This document shows, in pieces, positions 56,516-64,000 of a DNA stretch of 64,000 bases. The translations under genes and the position numbers were made by a program. Origin of the DNA: a virus; the IMG/VR virus record IMGVR_UViG_3300035182_002586, positions 310,001 through 374,000 of that record; one strand, given 5' to 3'. The stretch's first letter is position 1; each line of letters starts with the position of its first letter. Under the pieces are notes generated by a model, which worked only from the letters and a program-made list of their open reading frames with translations, had not been told where the DNA came from and searched no databases.

Positions 56516-57871
56516 CTAGTACTCCAGGTTCTCCCAAGCGATCGTGCGGCCGCGAAGCTGCTGCTCACTCGGGATGTTGGGCTTGTTGGTGACACCAGAG
56601 GACGCCTCGTTCTCTGGGCCGTCCGGTGCGAACTGCACCGCGGGCGCGTGTAGAGGAGATCCCACCGGCACCTTGTATCGGATGTCCTTCTCGTCGAGGT
56701 GCCCGACCGTGAAGTGCTGCTGGATGATGTTCCCGCGGTTGTTCGGGAAGCGCACCCCGCCCACCGAGTAGCGCTCGCCGTTCACCTTCACGATGAAGTC
56801 GCGATGCGCGAGGATGGGGGTGGGCCCGGTCCAGGTCTCGTAGGAGTGCTCGACCGTTCGACCCAGTTCCGTCTGCGAGATCTTCCGTTCGGCGTCGTCG
56901 GGGGCAACGATGAGGTCGTACGGTCCCTCATACCCCCCAAGAATGCCCGTGCCGTAGCAGTTCAGGCAGTCGTTCTGCGGCTGCTTGTGCTGCTCGCTAG
57001 GGTCACAGGGGCACGGTACCCCAACGTTCTTGCGAAGGAACGCCTTCACACGCTCGCCGCCCTGCTCCAAGATCCACCGGTTGCGACGAACCGCTTCGCG
57101 CCAGATGTAGTCGAGCTTCTCAACTTCGTAGGACGAGGCAGCGGCCGCACTCTCCAGAGGGGTCTCCACGAGGTCCTGAGGTTGAACCGTGGCGAGGTCG
57201 AGGTTGATCGGGATGCCGACCGTGGCCACCCGCCAGAACACCCTCTGCGCCAGGTCCGTCTTGAGGAGGGTCCGGGTGTAGCGGTAGTAGCAGACCACCC
57301 GGCTGTTCGGACCCGGAATCACCGCCGGGGTGAGGCTCTGCGTCCCGACCTCCGGGAACATGCGAGGGTCAATTTCGACCTCCCCCGCCTTCCCGAAGAC
57401 ACGGAGCACCCGCGCCTCCACACCGTCCACGAAGACACGAACGTCGAGCGGGTAATCCGCAGGGATCTGCTGCGACCCCTCCTTGACGATCGGCGAGTGG
57501 AGGGTCCGGAAGACGTACCTCGGCGCATCCTGCCCGGAAGCCGTCGCCAGACCCTTGAGGATGAACTGGTCGGAGACGTCCTCCTCCAAGAGCACGTTGT
57601 CCGTCTGGTCACGCCAGAACGTCGCCCCCACAGGTAGGTCGGTCACCCGCTCGAACGGGCCGAACTCCGAGTCGAACGACCGGTACACGTTGACCCCGAG
57701 AATCCGGAACCGCCCGTTCACGGGGAGTTGGGCAGGGTCATCCCACTGGAGATCGAACACACCCGCGTGATACCCGCTCGACGAGAACAGGTTCAGCGGG
57801 GCCGCCGGCCAAGGCGCGCGTTCGATCTCCAGGGGCCCGGGGGTCCGGTCTCGTTGCGTCGAGTAGGGCAT
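56516..57871 (-). CDS. Virion structural protein with Cys motif, 451 aa
   Basis: Beta-rich and Pro-rich throughout (WDDPAQLPVNGRFRILGVNVYRSF, ERVTDLPVGATFWRDQTDNV). Near 290 it has GVPCPCDPSEQHKQPQNDCLNCYGTG, a Cys cluster that may bind metal or form disulfides. The end is polar. Fits a neck or baseplate wedge protein; family not named. Upstream space holds no other gene. Confidence 0.65.
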   Translation of the reverse strand: MPYSTQRDRTPGPLEIERAPWPAAPLNLFSSSGYHAGVFDLQWDDPAQLPVNGRFRILGVNVYRSFDSEFGPFERVTDLPVGATFWRDQTDNVLLEEDVSDQFILKGLATASGQDAPRYVFRTLHSPIVKEGSQQIPADYPLDVRVFVDGVEARVLRVFGKAGEVEIDPRMFPEVGTQSLTPAVIPGPNSRVVCYYRYTRTLLKTDLAQRVFWRVATVGIPINLDLATVQPQDLVETPLESAAAASSYEVEKLDYIWREAVRRNRWILEQGGERVKAFLRKNVGVPCPCDPSEQHKQPQNDCLNCYGTGILGGYEGPYDLIVAPDDAERKISQTELGRTVEHSYETWTGPTPILAHRDFIVKVNGERYSVGGVRFPNNRGNIIQQHFTVGHLDEKDIRYKVPVGSPLHAPAVQFAPDGPENEASSGVTNKPNIPSEQQLRGRTIAWENLEY

Positions 57872-57907
57872 CGGGCCTCCTCAAACCGGCCCGGACAAGT
57901 GGAAACG

Positions 57908-58240
57908 TCAGGAAGCGGCGGCCGCCTGCGCAGCCTGACCGTTCGGGGCATCTCCCTGGGGGACGAGAACCCGGATCTTGCCCGTACCCGCGTCGATCTC
58001 GACCGGCGTGGAGGGCGCGACGCCACGGTCGCTGAGGACCTTCTCGAAGAGCCGCTGACGCTCCACGTCGATCTGACGCGCCGCGACCATGATCTTGACC
58101 TTCTCGGCCTCCACATCGAGGAGCTGTGCTCCGAGGCGCATCCGCGCCGACTCCAGATCGCCGAAGCGCTGGAGGATGGCCGGGTCGATGGGGTCTTCGA
58201 CGGACAGGCGCTTGGTGTTCGGATCCACTTCGGTGCTCAT
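57908..58240 (-). CDS. Virion-region protein, 110 aa
   Basis: Start MSTEVDPNTKRLSVEDPIDP at ATG 58240, with GGAGATCGAA before it. Helical centre (LESARMRLGAQLLDVEAEKVKIMVAAR) and Ala-rich end. The frame continues upstream but lacks coding quality. Function unknown. Divergent from the plus gene at 58323. Confidence 0.65.
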   Translation of the reverse strand: MSTEVDPNTKRLSVEDPIDPAILQRFGDLESARMRLGAQLLDVEAEKVKIMVAARQIDVERQRLFEKVLSDRGVAPSTPVEIDAGTGKIRVLVPQGDAPNGQAAQAAAAS

Positions 58241-58294
58241 TTCGATCTCCATCTGGATGGATCGGTGCGGGGGCCGATCGGTAGTCCGCAGTAG

Positions 58295-58300
58295 GGTGTT
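58295..58300 (+). promoter_or_regulatory. GGTGTT variant element
   Basis: GGGTGTTTC, 22 nt before ATG 58323. Weaker match to the control motif. Confidence 0.35.
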
Positions 58301-58322
58301 TCTACAAGGAGAACCTCGACCG

Positions 58323-58616
58323 ATGGACCTTATGACCATGCCCAAAGGGGCACCTTCTCTGCACGCACTGAACAACGCAACCTCCGGAAATCTATTGGAT
58401 TTCGCGGGGTATTGCCGACAGCACGGCTTCACGGCGTCGGTCGTCGTTCAGACGGAAGGTCTGCATGACGACGAGGCGGTCCTGCACCTGCACGCAGCCA
58501 ACGCCTTCGGGCGGACCACGCACTTCGAGTCCCATCAGCTCACGGGGCGAGCGGCGAAGGCCGCCCGGGACCTCAAGAACCTGTCTCCGGATCTGACCTT
58601 CCGCTTCCGCCTGTAG
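58323..58616 (+). CDS. Hypothetical protein, 97 aa
   Basis: ATG 58323 (AAGGAG 14 nt upstream; ATG 58332 is also possible). Sequence MDLMTMPKGAPSLHALNNAT, then ASVVVQTEGLHDDEAVLHLHAA, ends DLTFRFRL. Small alpha/beta look. Unknown. Overlaps a convergent zinc-finger gene by 44 nt. Confidence 0.6.
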   Translation: MDLMTMPKGAPSLHALNNATSGNLLDFAGYCRQHGFTASVVVQTEGLHDDEAVLHLHAANAFGRTTHFESHQLTGRAAKAARDLKNLSPDLTFRFRL

Positions 58617-58974
58617 ACGGAGGAGGGACCTCAGCCTTCGTCTCGTACCTCTTCGCCAAAACGATCAGGACCCGCCGCCACACACGTAACGGGATCCCGT
58701 GCTGACGGATCAGCTCCCTGCGGGCTCGCTCCGACTGCGAGTTCGGGCAGGTGTGGAGGTGATGGTCGGAACGACGGCGACACAAGCGGCAGACCGGCTC
58801 TTTTGGCGGCCCGACAGCTTCCTGTGCCTCTCTCGTCAACTGGTGGCGTGCCTTGCGGATCGCCTTCGGATCCGAACGATTGACCCATGGGACGCAGGCC
58901 CGCCGATGTCGCCGCATCTGCGGGTACGTCCGGCAGGTGAACCCGCAGATGCAGGGGTGGATCCTGGTGGCCAT
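58573..58974 (-). CDS. Zinc-finger protein, 133 aa
   Basis: From ATG 58974 (or GTG 58983). Residues 7-24 hold CICGFTCRTYPQMRRHRRAC, a C2H2-like finger of the type found at the start of phage endonucleases, followed by basic helix and a second C-x2-C ... HLHTC site (CRLCRRRSDHHLHTC). No nuclease domain is present. It could be a regulator or a remnant of an endonuclease. Confidence 0.65.
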   Translation of the reverse strand: MATRIHPCICGFTCRTYPQMRRHRRACVPWVNRSDPKAIRKARHQLTREAQEAVGPPKEPVCRLCRRRSDHHLHTCPNSQSERARRELIRQHGIPLRVWRRVLIVLAKRYETKAEVPPPSTGGSGRSDPETGS

Positions 58975-59089
58975 GGCTCGCACTTCCCAAGGGAGCTACC
59001 CCTCGTCGCAGCATGGTGATTCCCGGGTGCTTGTGCACCCGGGAACCGTCCCACCAAGCCGCAAAGTGCCCTCCATTCAAGGCGTTAGG

Positions 59090-59095
59090 TACACC
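59090..59095 (-). promoter_or_regulatory. GGTGTA element downstream of the 59105 gene
   Basis: TGGTGTACC on the minus strand, 9 nt before a TTG at 59080 and about 115 nt before the zinc-finger gene start. Confidence 0.4.
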
Positions 59096-59104
59096 AGCTT
59101 CACG

Positions 59105-59407
59105 CTACGCGTTCAGGAACGGCGACTCGATGCGGACAAACGGGAAGCACCGAAGCCCCCGGATCGCGTACACGATCGCGTCACGCATCGCAGGCGGAGC
59201 CTTCCGCGCCTCTTCCGGAGTCATCCCCTCCGCGAACCGGATGACCAGCAAGTGCTCGCCTGCCTCGGACATCCGCATCTCCAAGGACGACACGTGCTCC
59301 ACCTTGTGTCCGTCCACGAGCAGGTCGCCCGAGACTTGAAAGGGGAACGCTCCTGGTGCCACGTGTAGGTCCAGGTTCACAGAGATACGATGGGCGAGGG
59401 AAGACAT
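59105..59407 (-). CDS. Hypothetical protein, 100 aa, paralogue of the 17223 gene
   Basis: ATG 59407 follows TAGGAG. Segments VSSLEMRMSEA, IRFAEGMTPEEA and RCFPFVRIESP match the protein at 17223-17636, so the two are related. Small beta-alpha fold with unknown role. Divergent from the gene at 59436. Confidence 0.7.
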   Translation of the reverse strand: MSSLAHRISVNLDLHVAPGAFPFQVSGDLLVDGHKVEHVSSLEMRMSEAGEHLLVIRFAEGMTPEEARKAPPAMRDAIVYAIRGLRCFPFVRIESPFLNA

Positions 59408-59419
59408 GAACTCCTAGAC

Positions 59420-59434
59420 GGTGTAGTAGACACC
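59420..59434. promoter_or_regulatory. Control palindrome GGTGT-N5-ACACC
   Basis: The plus GGTGTA (59420-59425) ends 10 nt before ATG 59436; the minus-strand GGTGTC of the other arm is 21 nt before ATG 59407. Here the two arms face each other rather than apart. Confidence 0.55.
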
Positions 59435-59435
59435 C

Positions 59436-59900
59436 ATGAGCCAAGGTGTGTTGGTCGTGTCTCTGGCCGATGGGAAGGTGGTGGTTTCTGCTGGGGATGA
59501 AAAGCGTACCTTTGCCCACGAGGACACGGAGAAGATCGGAGATTTCCTAGCGGAGCAAGAGCCGCACCGCATCATGTACTCTTCGTCGGTGAGCCACCCC
59601 GACGAGTACGGGTTCCCCGAGGACTTCAACCTGGACCCGTTTCTCGCGAAGGCCGAAGCACACGCCAGGATGAAGACGGCGGTGAGGTTCCCACCCCACC
59701 CTCTACAGGAGGCCACCGAAGCTCTCGAAGCGGCCACCGCCTCGGCACCCAAGGACAGACCTGTCGCGGTGCTGTTCCTCCAGGCGGGCAAAGAGGGTCA
59801 GGACGCCCTCGTCGAGTTCGCAGGCGAGTCCGAGCTGGAGATGTTCCTTGGGGGTATGCGGTACGCGAGGAACCTCGCCAAGCTCACGTCGAAGGACTAG
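59436..59900 (+). CDS. Hypothetical protein, 154 aa
   Basis: Starts MSQGVLVVSLADGKVVVSAG, 10 nt after the GGTGTA element. Beta start, then an acidic region (EDTEKIGDFLAEQEPH), a Pro/Glu linker and a helical end (ESELEMFLGGMRYARNLA). Unknown family. Overlaps the convergent endonuclease end by 4 nt. Confidence 0.65.
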   Translation: MSQGVLVVSLADGKVVVSAGDEKRTFAHEDTEKIGDFLAEQEPHRIMYSSSVSHPDEYGFPEDFNLDPFLAKAEAHARMKTAVRFPPHPLQEATEALEAATASAPKDRPVAVLFLQAGKEGQDALVEFAGESELEMFLGGMRYARNLAKLTSKD

Positions 59901-61369
59901 GGCTTGTGTAGTTTCGACAGGAACTCTGCGACGCGCCCCTGTACTTCTTGGGGGTCTGCCTTGAGGTCGGACTCCCACACGACCAAGCAAGACACCCCGA
60001 TGTCTGCGTAGGCTCCGATCAGCTCTTGTTCGTGATCGAAGTTCGCTTTGCCCGTGAACATTCGGGAGTGCCAAAAGTCCCCAAACAACTCGACCGCTTT
60101 CGTAATACCCATTTTCGGGCGTGCGAGGTCCGGGCCGGGAAGAAGAAAATCGGGGTTCTTGTGTTGCCCCAGCTTAGGCAACCACCGCCAGAATGTACCG
60201 TTCCCCGTGTAGAGAAGCTGTGGGACGAGTGCATGAAGCATCCGTTCGGACAGGTTCGGCCCCGATCGTACATTCGCACAGAGGGCTTTGAAAGCCACAC
60301 CGGGGTCCATCATGGCATTGGGGACACCGTAGGTGTCCATACACGTAGCTTTGTACGACTCGACTGCCTTCACGTAGACTTCTGGGCTCTTCATGGGGTT
60401 ATCGAACCCATACCGTTCCAAGCATACGGTGCGTCGTTTCTCCAGCACCTCTGCAAGTTGCAGAGGGTGTGTCACGCCGTACTTGCGCAAGAAAGTCTCA
60501 ACGGCCCTATCCCAAAACCCGTCGATCTTTGCAGGATGATCGACCCCATACCTTTCTATGAGTGCCTCTCGGATCTTCGCTCGACCTTCATCCGAGGCTA
60601 GAAAGTGGCTGCCGTACCGTCCTTCCATGGTGTCGTACTGTTGCTGACGCACACCAGGATGTTGTGCGGTCCAGTCTACACCCCAGCGCTTCTGGTTCGT
60701 CTGGCGTGTACGCCCCACAACCTCTGCCGAGGCACCAGGAGATGGCCCCCCGTACCGTTTAGTGTTGGTCGCAATGATACGCGCCCGCACCTCAGGAGAA
60801 GCTAACACCTCCCCCACGCCATACCTATCCAAGTTCGTAGCGCGTGTCTGTGCCCGAACGACAGGTGACTGCTGAGGGTTCTCCGCTCCACGACGTGCGA
60901 GATGTGTAGCTCGGATCTTAGCTTTTACGTCAGCACGAGAGAAAGGATTGTCCTCCCCCGTAAGCGACCGGTGGTTCGCTTTCGACGCTGCTTGTACTTG
61001 AGCGAAAAGTGCGGACTCACGTGCGAAGTTGTTTTCCGCTCCGTACCTCTCTCTTAGCGTGGCTTTACGTCTTTCTTCAGCAGACGTAATGCTTCGGGGG
61101 TTTACCACACCTTCGCCATGATTTCGTTGGAGGGTCTCCGCAAGACGCTCCATCTGCACCTCCCCCCGATCGCGCTCCGCCCAACGTGTACACGATGTTC
61201 GATGGCGCTTCATCTGCGTAGCAGACATCGCCTCAAACCCACACAGACAGGGCCTTGGTCTGCGATCACCCAGTGCCTCTCGCCAGCCCTCACACACAGA
61301 CTTGTGGCGAGAGTTGATCACGTCAGAGGTAGCGAAGTGCTTTTGGCAGTGGGGGCAAGTGACGGGCAC
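59897..61369 (-). CDS. Homing endonuclease with many RYG repeats and Vsr-like nuclease domain
   Basis: 490 residues. Two zinc fingers at the N-terminus (VTCPHCQKHFATSD ... HKSVC; PCLCGFEAMSATQMKRHRTSC), then about ten copies of a 25-40-residue repeat with core RYG[AVF] (RERYGAENN, LDRYGVGEV, IERYGVDHP, LERYGFDNP and others), and a C-terminal nuclease: KNPDFLLPG, VELFGDFWHS and CLVVWESDL. This is the layout of a known group of phage endonucleases with DNA-binding repeats. Lies 27 nt after the split-intein gene. Confidence 0.85.
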   Translation of the reverse strand: MPVTCPHCQKHFATSDVINSRHKSVCEGWREALGDRRPRPCLCGFEAMSATQMKRHRTSCTRWAERDRGEVQMERLAETLQRNHGEGVVNPRSITSAEERRKATLRERYGAENNFARESALFAQVQAASKANHRSLTGEDNPFSRADVKAKIRATHLARRGAENPQQSPVVRAQTRATNLDRYGVGEVLASPEVRARIIATNTKRYGGPSPGASAEVVGRTRQTNQKRWGVDWTAQHPGVRQQQYDTMEGRYGSHFLASDEGRAKIREALIERYGVDHPAKIDGFWDRAVETFLRKYGVTHPLQLAEVLEKRRTVCLERYGFDNPMKSPEVYVKAVESYKATCMDTYGVPNAMMDPGVAFKALCANVRSGPNLSERMLHALVPQLLYTGNGTFWRWLPKLGQHKNPDFLLPGPDLARPKMGITKAVELFGDFWHSRMFTGKANFDHEQELIGAYADIGVSCLVVWESDLKADPQEVQGRVAEFLSKLHKP

Positions 61370-61396
61370 ACAGGTGTTGTACCGTAGGGCCCTACG

Positions 61397-62341
61397 TTAG
61401 GCAAGGTGTGGGGACAGCATATCGAGAATAACCTTACAAAACAGGAACAAGGGGATGACGAATCCTACGAACTTTCTAGGTGTGAGTACACCTGCACCTA
61501 CATAGGGTCCAAAACTCGACCTGATTCCCGTTCCGAACTTCGGCTGCTGAAGACCACGGACGAAGTTGACGGTGGCTTTCGCGCGATCAAGCTGCTTGTC
61601 GAATTGGTCAGCCGCCGCGTTCATCGCCGCTTCGTACTTGCTTGCCTTGTCGATGCCGAGCGAAACGCCGCCGATGGAGTAGTCGAACTCGTCCGCCACC
61701 CAGTTGATGCGGAGCGCCTGTAGGGCGTGAATCTGCGCGGCCGTGAGCAGGAGCGTGGTCCACTCGCGTCGCTCACGCACCATCACATCGACGCTCGGGA
61801 AGGGCGTGCGCGGCGGTGCCGAGACGATCATATCCAGACCGCGCTGGATGTACTCGTTCAGCTCTTCCTCTTCCCAGATGAAGCCGAAGACCCGGTTGAA
61901 CTGCCGGATGGTCGTCTCGTGGGTCGGGGGGCGGAAGTGGTAATTGCGGTCAGGGGAGTTCGAGACGAGCATCCCGGATCGGTGGAGAACGAAGTTGTGC
62001 CAGTCCTCCGCTGTCAGATCATACATGTACTGTCTGGAGGGCAGACGTTCCACAGAGAGAACCTGTACAGAGGCACTGTGACTCGCAACCTTGGTGTCTG
62101 TGCTCAGTCTCTCCGTCTCTACCTTGGTGCGCGGGGTCAGAAACACCCGGTGACCACCAGTCAGGACAGACGAACCCTTGGAGGTCGTCACCTTGAGGAT
62201 CGATTCCGGACCCACCTCAGCTCGATGAACGTGTAGGACGCGCTTCCACTCCGACTGACCCTCGGGGGAGACAGACTGCACACGCAACGACCCTTGTTCA
62301 AAGGCCGCTCGGATCTTCTCGCGTTGCAAGGGGCTCAGCAT
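61397..62341 (-). CDS. Split-intein C-half (IntC) fused to the C-terminal part of a baseplate/neck protein
   Basis: 314 residues from ATG 62341 (AGAAGGAC upstream). Residues 1-128 are the C-part of an intein: block B LTGGHRVFLT near 60-69, block F YMYDLTAEDWHNF near 105-117 and the end SGMLVSN. Ser129 begins the extein SPDRNYHFRPP. Penultimate His is Ser here. The extein (186 residues) continues the protein whose first 133 residues are encoded at 63220-63726, with FGFIWEEEELNEYI and a hydrophobic C-terminus. The order matches a trans-spliced phage structural protein. Confidence 0.85.
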   Translation of the reverse strand: MLSPLQREKIRAAFEQGSLRVQSVSPEGQSEWKRVLHVHRAEVGPESILKVTTSKGSSVLTGGHRVFLTPRTKVETERLSTDTKVASHSASVQVLSVERLPSRQYMYDLTAEDWHNFVLHRSGMLVSNSPDRNYHFRPPTHETTIRQFNRVFGFIWEEEELNEYIQRGLDMIVSAPPRTPFPSVDVMVRERREWTTLLLTAAQIHALQALRINWVADEFDYSIGGVSLGIDKASKYEAAMNAAADQFDKQLDRAKATVNFVRGLQQPKFGTGIRSSFGPYVGAGVLTPRKFVGFVIPLFLFCKVILDMLSPHLA

Positions 62342-63263
62342 CGAAGTCCTTCTCCGTCCAGATGAGGAAGTCCCACCCCATGCGCGCTGCATAGGAAGAA
62401 GCTGCTTCGAGCCTGCGCGTCACACGGTGGTCCGGGGGGAGGCTCAGGGTCCAGCTCGCCTTCACTTCGACCAGAACGATGGACCCGTCATGGTGGGTCA
62501 CAAAGAAGTCGGGAAGGATCCAACGACCATCTGGCAGCTCTACCCGTGGCTCAAACAAGTACTCTTTCACAGACGGGTCACGATCCAGAAGGCGCACCAC
62601 AACCCGCTCATAGCTGCTGCGCGTCCAAATGAGTGCCCGTGTGCACTTCTTGGGGGACACCCACTCGCCGCGACCCCGCTGCCACTTTTCGGGGTTGTCC
62701 AACATACGTTGTGTCTGCGCCGCAGACCGGAGCGCCCGCACATCCTCTCGGTGATGATACGCCAGAAGACGGCCACGCTCCTCAGGACGTTGCCACCTGC
62801 GAAGCGCGGATTCACGGCGGCGATGCTTTACATCGGGCCTCTGTGCGACAAGGCGTAGCGTTTCCCGCTCCTCAACAGACCGAATACGACCACGGTGAAA
62901 GTCGAACGAGCCGGCCTCCCACGCTTTCTGCATCCGCAATGAGAGCCACGGCTTCTCTCGGCCCTTACCTGCACGGCCAACGACAGCAGCGTTTGCGGCC
63001 CGGTTAGCTCTGGAGGCGTCGTTCCACGCTGCCTTGGTCAGTCGTTGTATGGCAGCGAGTGACAAGCCGGTCAGAGACATCATCCGCTTCCAGGGGGTCC
63101 CTGCGGCATGTAACTCTGTGACCAAAGCACTGCGTTTCTGGGCAACCCCCAAAGGAGGGCGACCGGGCTTTCGAAACACCTCCCAAGAAATACCGTGCTT
63201 CGCAAGCAACGGTACCAGTTCAGGGGGCGGGAGTAGTTCCGTGGATCGCCTCGTAGAGATCAC
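62298..63263 (-). CDS. Endonuclease gene between the two intein halves
   Basis: 321 residues. Start is unclear (GTG 63263 used; overlaps the N-half gene by 44 nt). N-terminal helix-turn-helix-like part (GTPWKRMMSLTGLSLAAIQRLT), a basic spacer, and a C-terminal nuclease domain with LPDFFVTHHDGSIVLVEVKASW, the D-x-E/K core of PD-(D/E)XK enzymes, then AASSYAARMGWDFLIWTEKDF, as in TnsA-like proteins. Its end overlaps the C-half gene start by 44 nt. Similar arrangement is known from fractured split-intein genes with a free-standing endonuclease. Confidence 0.8.
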   Translation of the reverse strand: MISTRRSTELLPPPELVPLLAKHGISWEVFRKPGRPPLGVAQKRSALVTELHAAGTPWKRMMSLTGLSLAAIQRLTKAAWNDASRANRAANAAVVGRAGKGREKPWLSLRMQKAWEAGSFDFHRGRIRSVEERETLRLVAQRPDVKHRRRESALRRWQRPEERGRLLAYHHREDVRALRSAAQTQRMLDNPEKWQRGRGEWVSPKKCTRALIWTRSSYERVVVRLLDRDPSVKEYLFEPRVELPDGRWILPDFFVTHHDGSIVLVEVKASWTLSLPPDHRVTRRLEAASSYAARMGWDFLIWTEKDFDAEPLATREDPSGL

Positions 63264-63726
63264 GGATAGTAACTACCATTTTCTCGCCCCCCACGTCAAG
63301 TTCGACCTCTTCCTCCCCACCTACACAGTTGTCGCGGAGCAGGATGCGCAGGCGGCGCATCAGGTCGCTCTCGATCTGCGTGAACGTCGAGGTGCCCATG
63401 AGCGAGGCGGTCACCTTGTCGACGACCTCGAACTCCTGGAGCACCTGCTGGATCGCTGCCCCGACCGACTGCCTGAACGTCCATCGGATGCGGTAGCTGC
63501 CGATGTTGGCGTCGAGAGGGATGATGATCGACGAGTAGTACTCGCCGACCGACGGGTTCACCGGCGTCCGCTTCGCGGGACCGAGGAGGACCTCCATCCC
63601 CGTCGTGTAGTCGTAGAGGGCGTAGGAGATCTCCGCGGCGTTCACCGGCACGTCAGACGACGAGACGAGGAAGATGTTGAGGTCCTCCCGCCCGAGCTGC
63701 TGACCCTTGTAGAACGCCGTGGACAT
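63220..63726 (-). CDS. N-terminal part of a baseplate/neck protein fused to a short split-intein N-half (IntN)
   Basis: 168 residues. Residues 1-133 are the N-extein (MSTAFYKGQQLGREDLNIFL ... IESDLMRRLRILLRDN). Cys134 starts the intein with CVGGEEEVELDVGGEKMVV, matching block A, and the protein stops at residue 168 after only 35 intein residues. The second block (B) is not here but in the C-half gene, so the intein is split between A and B, as in atypically split inteins with a short N-part. Confidence 0.85.
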   Translation of the reverse strand: MSTAFYKGQQLGREDLNIFLVSSSDVPVNAAEISYALYDYTTGMEVLLGPAKRTPVNPSVGEYYSSIIIPLDANIGSYRIRWTFRQSVGAAIQQVLQEFEVVDKVTASLMGTSTFTQIESDLMRRLRILLRDNCVGGEEEVELDVGGEKMVVTIRDLYEAIHGTTPAP

Positions 63727-63730
63727 CGAT

Positions 63731-64000
63731 TCACTCTTCCGACATGCTCTTGAGCCCGTCGATCACCGACTTGATCTTTTTGTGATCGACCTTCTGCGGG
63801 TTTGCTCCGGGAAGCTTCATGCCCTCCGGCAGGTCGAGATGCTGCTCCAGACTCTTGATCGTCGAGTCGATCTTCTTCTTGGAGACTGCTTCGCCCTTTT
63901 CGAGCGCACGGGCGATCTCGTTCATCGAGCCGCCGCCCTGCGAGAATTCGTACAGCTTGTTCGAGAGGTCGCGCACTGCACCAGCATCACCCTTGTGCTT
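63731..64000 (-). CDS. Hypothetical virion-region protein (5' end cut by window edge)
   Basis: The frame stays open to the right edge; 89 residues are visible, ending SVIDGLKSMSEE 4 nt before the N-half gene. Helical, with Lys/Glu-rich segments (SKKKIDSTIKSLEQHLDLP). An internal GTG at 63976 is possible but coding continues upstream. Function unknown. Confidence 0.6.
   Translation of the reverse strand, partial: KHKGDAGAVRDLSNKLYEFSQGGGSMNEIARALEKGEAVSKKKIDSTIKSLEQHLDLPEGMKLPGANPQKVDHKKIKSVIDGLKSMSEE

Noticed and set aside
58631-59080. TTG-started frame after the GGTGTA site at 59090
   Set aside because: Its spacing to the element is attractive, but most of it overlaps the zinc-finger gene in another frame with poor composition.

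Overview
The window is part of the genome of a large, high-GC (by eye about 60-65%), strictly lytic-looking tailed phage with a contractile tail (myovirus morphology). The evidence is an HK97-type major capsid protein, a prohead-protease-like protein, a very long tail sheath, a phage replication module (family A DNA polymerase, DnaB-type helicase, primase zinc domain, SNF2 helicase) and many free-standing homing endonucleases. I saw no tRNA, rRNA, integrase, CI-type repressor, CRISPR array or insertion sequence. The host cannot be fixed from the sequence. Both window edges cut through genes.

Region 1 (1-17.6 kb, all minus strand) is the nucleotide metabolism and replication block. Read in the direction of transcription it has SNF2 helicase, MazG-like protein, helicase-loader-like protein, DnaB-type helicase, CHC2 primase zinc protein, DNA polymerase I-like protein, then a three-gene cassette (DUF2997-like, DUF1257/Ycf35-like, Ycf46-like AAA+ ATPase), unknown genes, a deoxyribonucleotidase-like HAD protein and a double-domain ThyX.

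Region 2 (17.7-32.9 kb) is an accessory region with frequent strand switches: GNAT acetyltransferase, dual-specificity phosphatase, ABC-type ATPase, two HExxH metallopeptidase-like proteins, a DUF3228-like protein, two small membrane proteins (possible holin pair), a class II aminoacyl-tRNA-synthetase-like protein and a LAGLIDADG endonuclease. Its genes share a GGTGTA element placed about 10 nt before the start codon. In four divergent gene pairs two copies form a TACACC-N4-6-GGTGTA palindrome. This looks like a phage-specific control signal for (nearly) leaderless mRNAs.

Region 3 (33-64 kb, almost all minus) is the virion block. Along transcription it carries a baseplate or neck protein gene broken by an atypically split intein with an endonuclease gene between the halves, another endonuclease, tail and neck proteins, a Dps/ferritin-like protein, an actin-like ATPase, the 1422-aa tail sheath, a 1403-aa repeat protein, prohead protease, a Gln/Ala-rich possible scaffold, a decoration protein and the major capsid protein, closed by a strong hairpin terminator. 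Five endonuclease genes sit in or beside the virion block.

The most striking items are the fractured split-intein gene (61.4-63.7 kb), the start-associated GGTGTA signal, the plastid-like Ycf46/Ycf35/DUF2997 cassette, and the Dps-like and actin-like genes inside the tail cluster.
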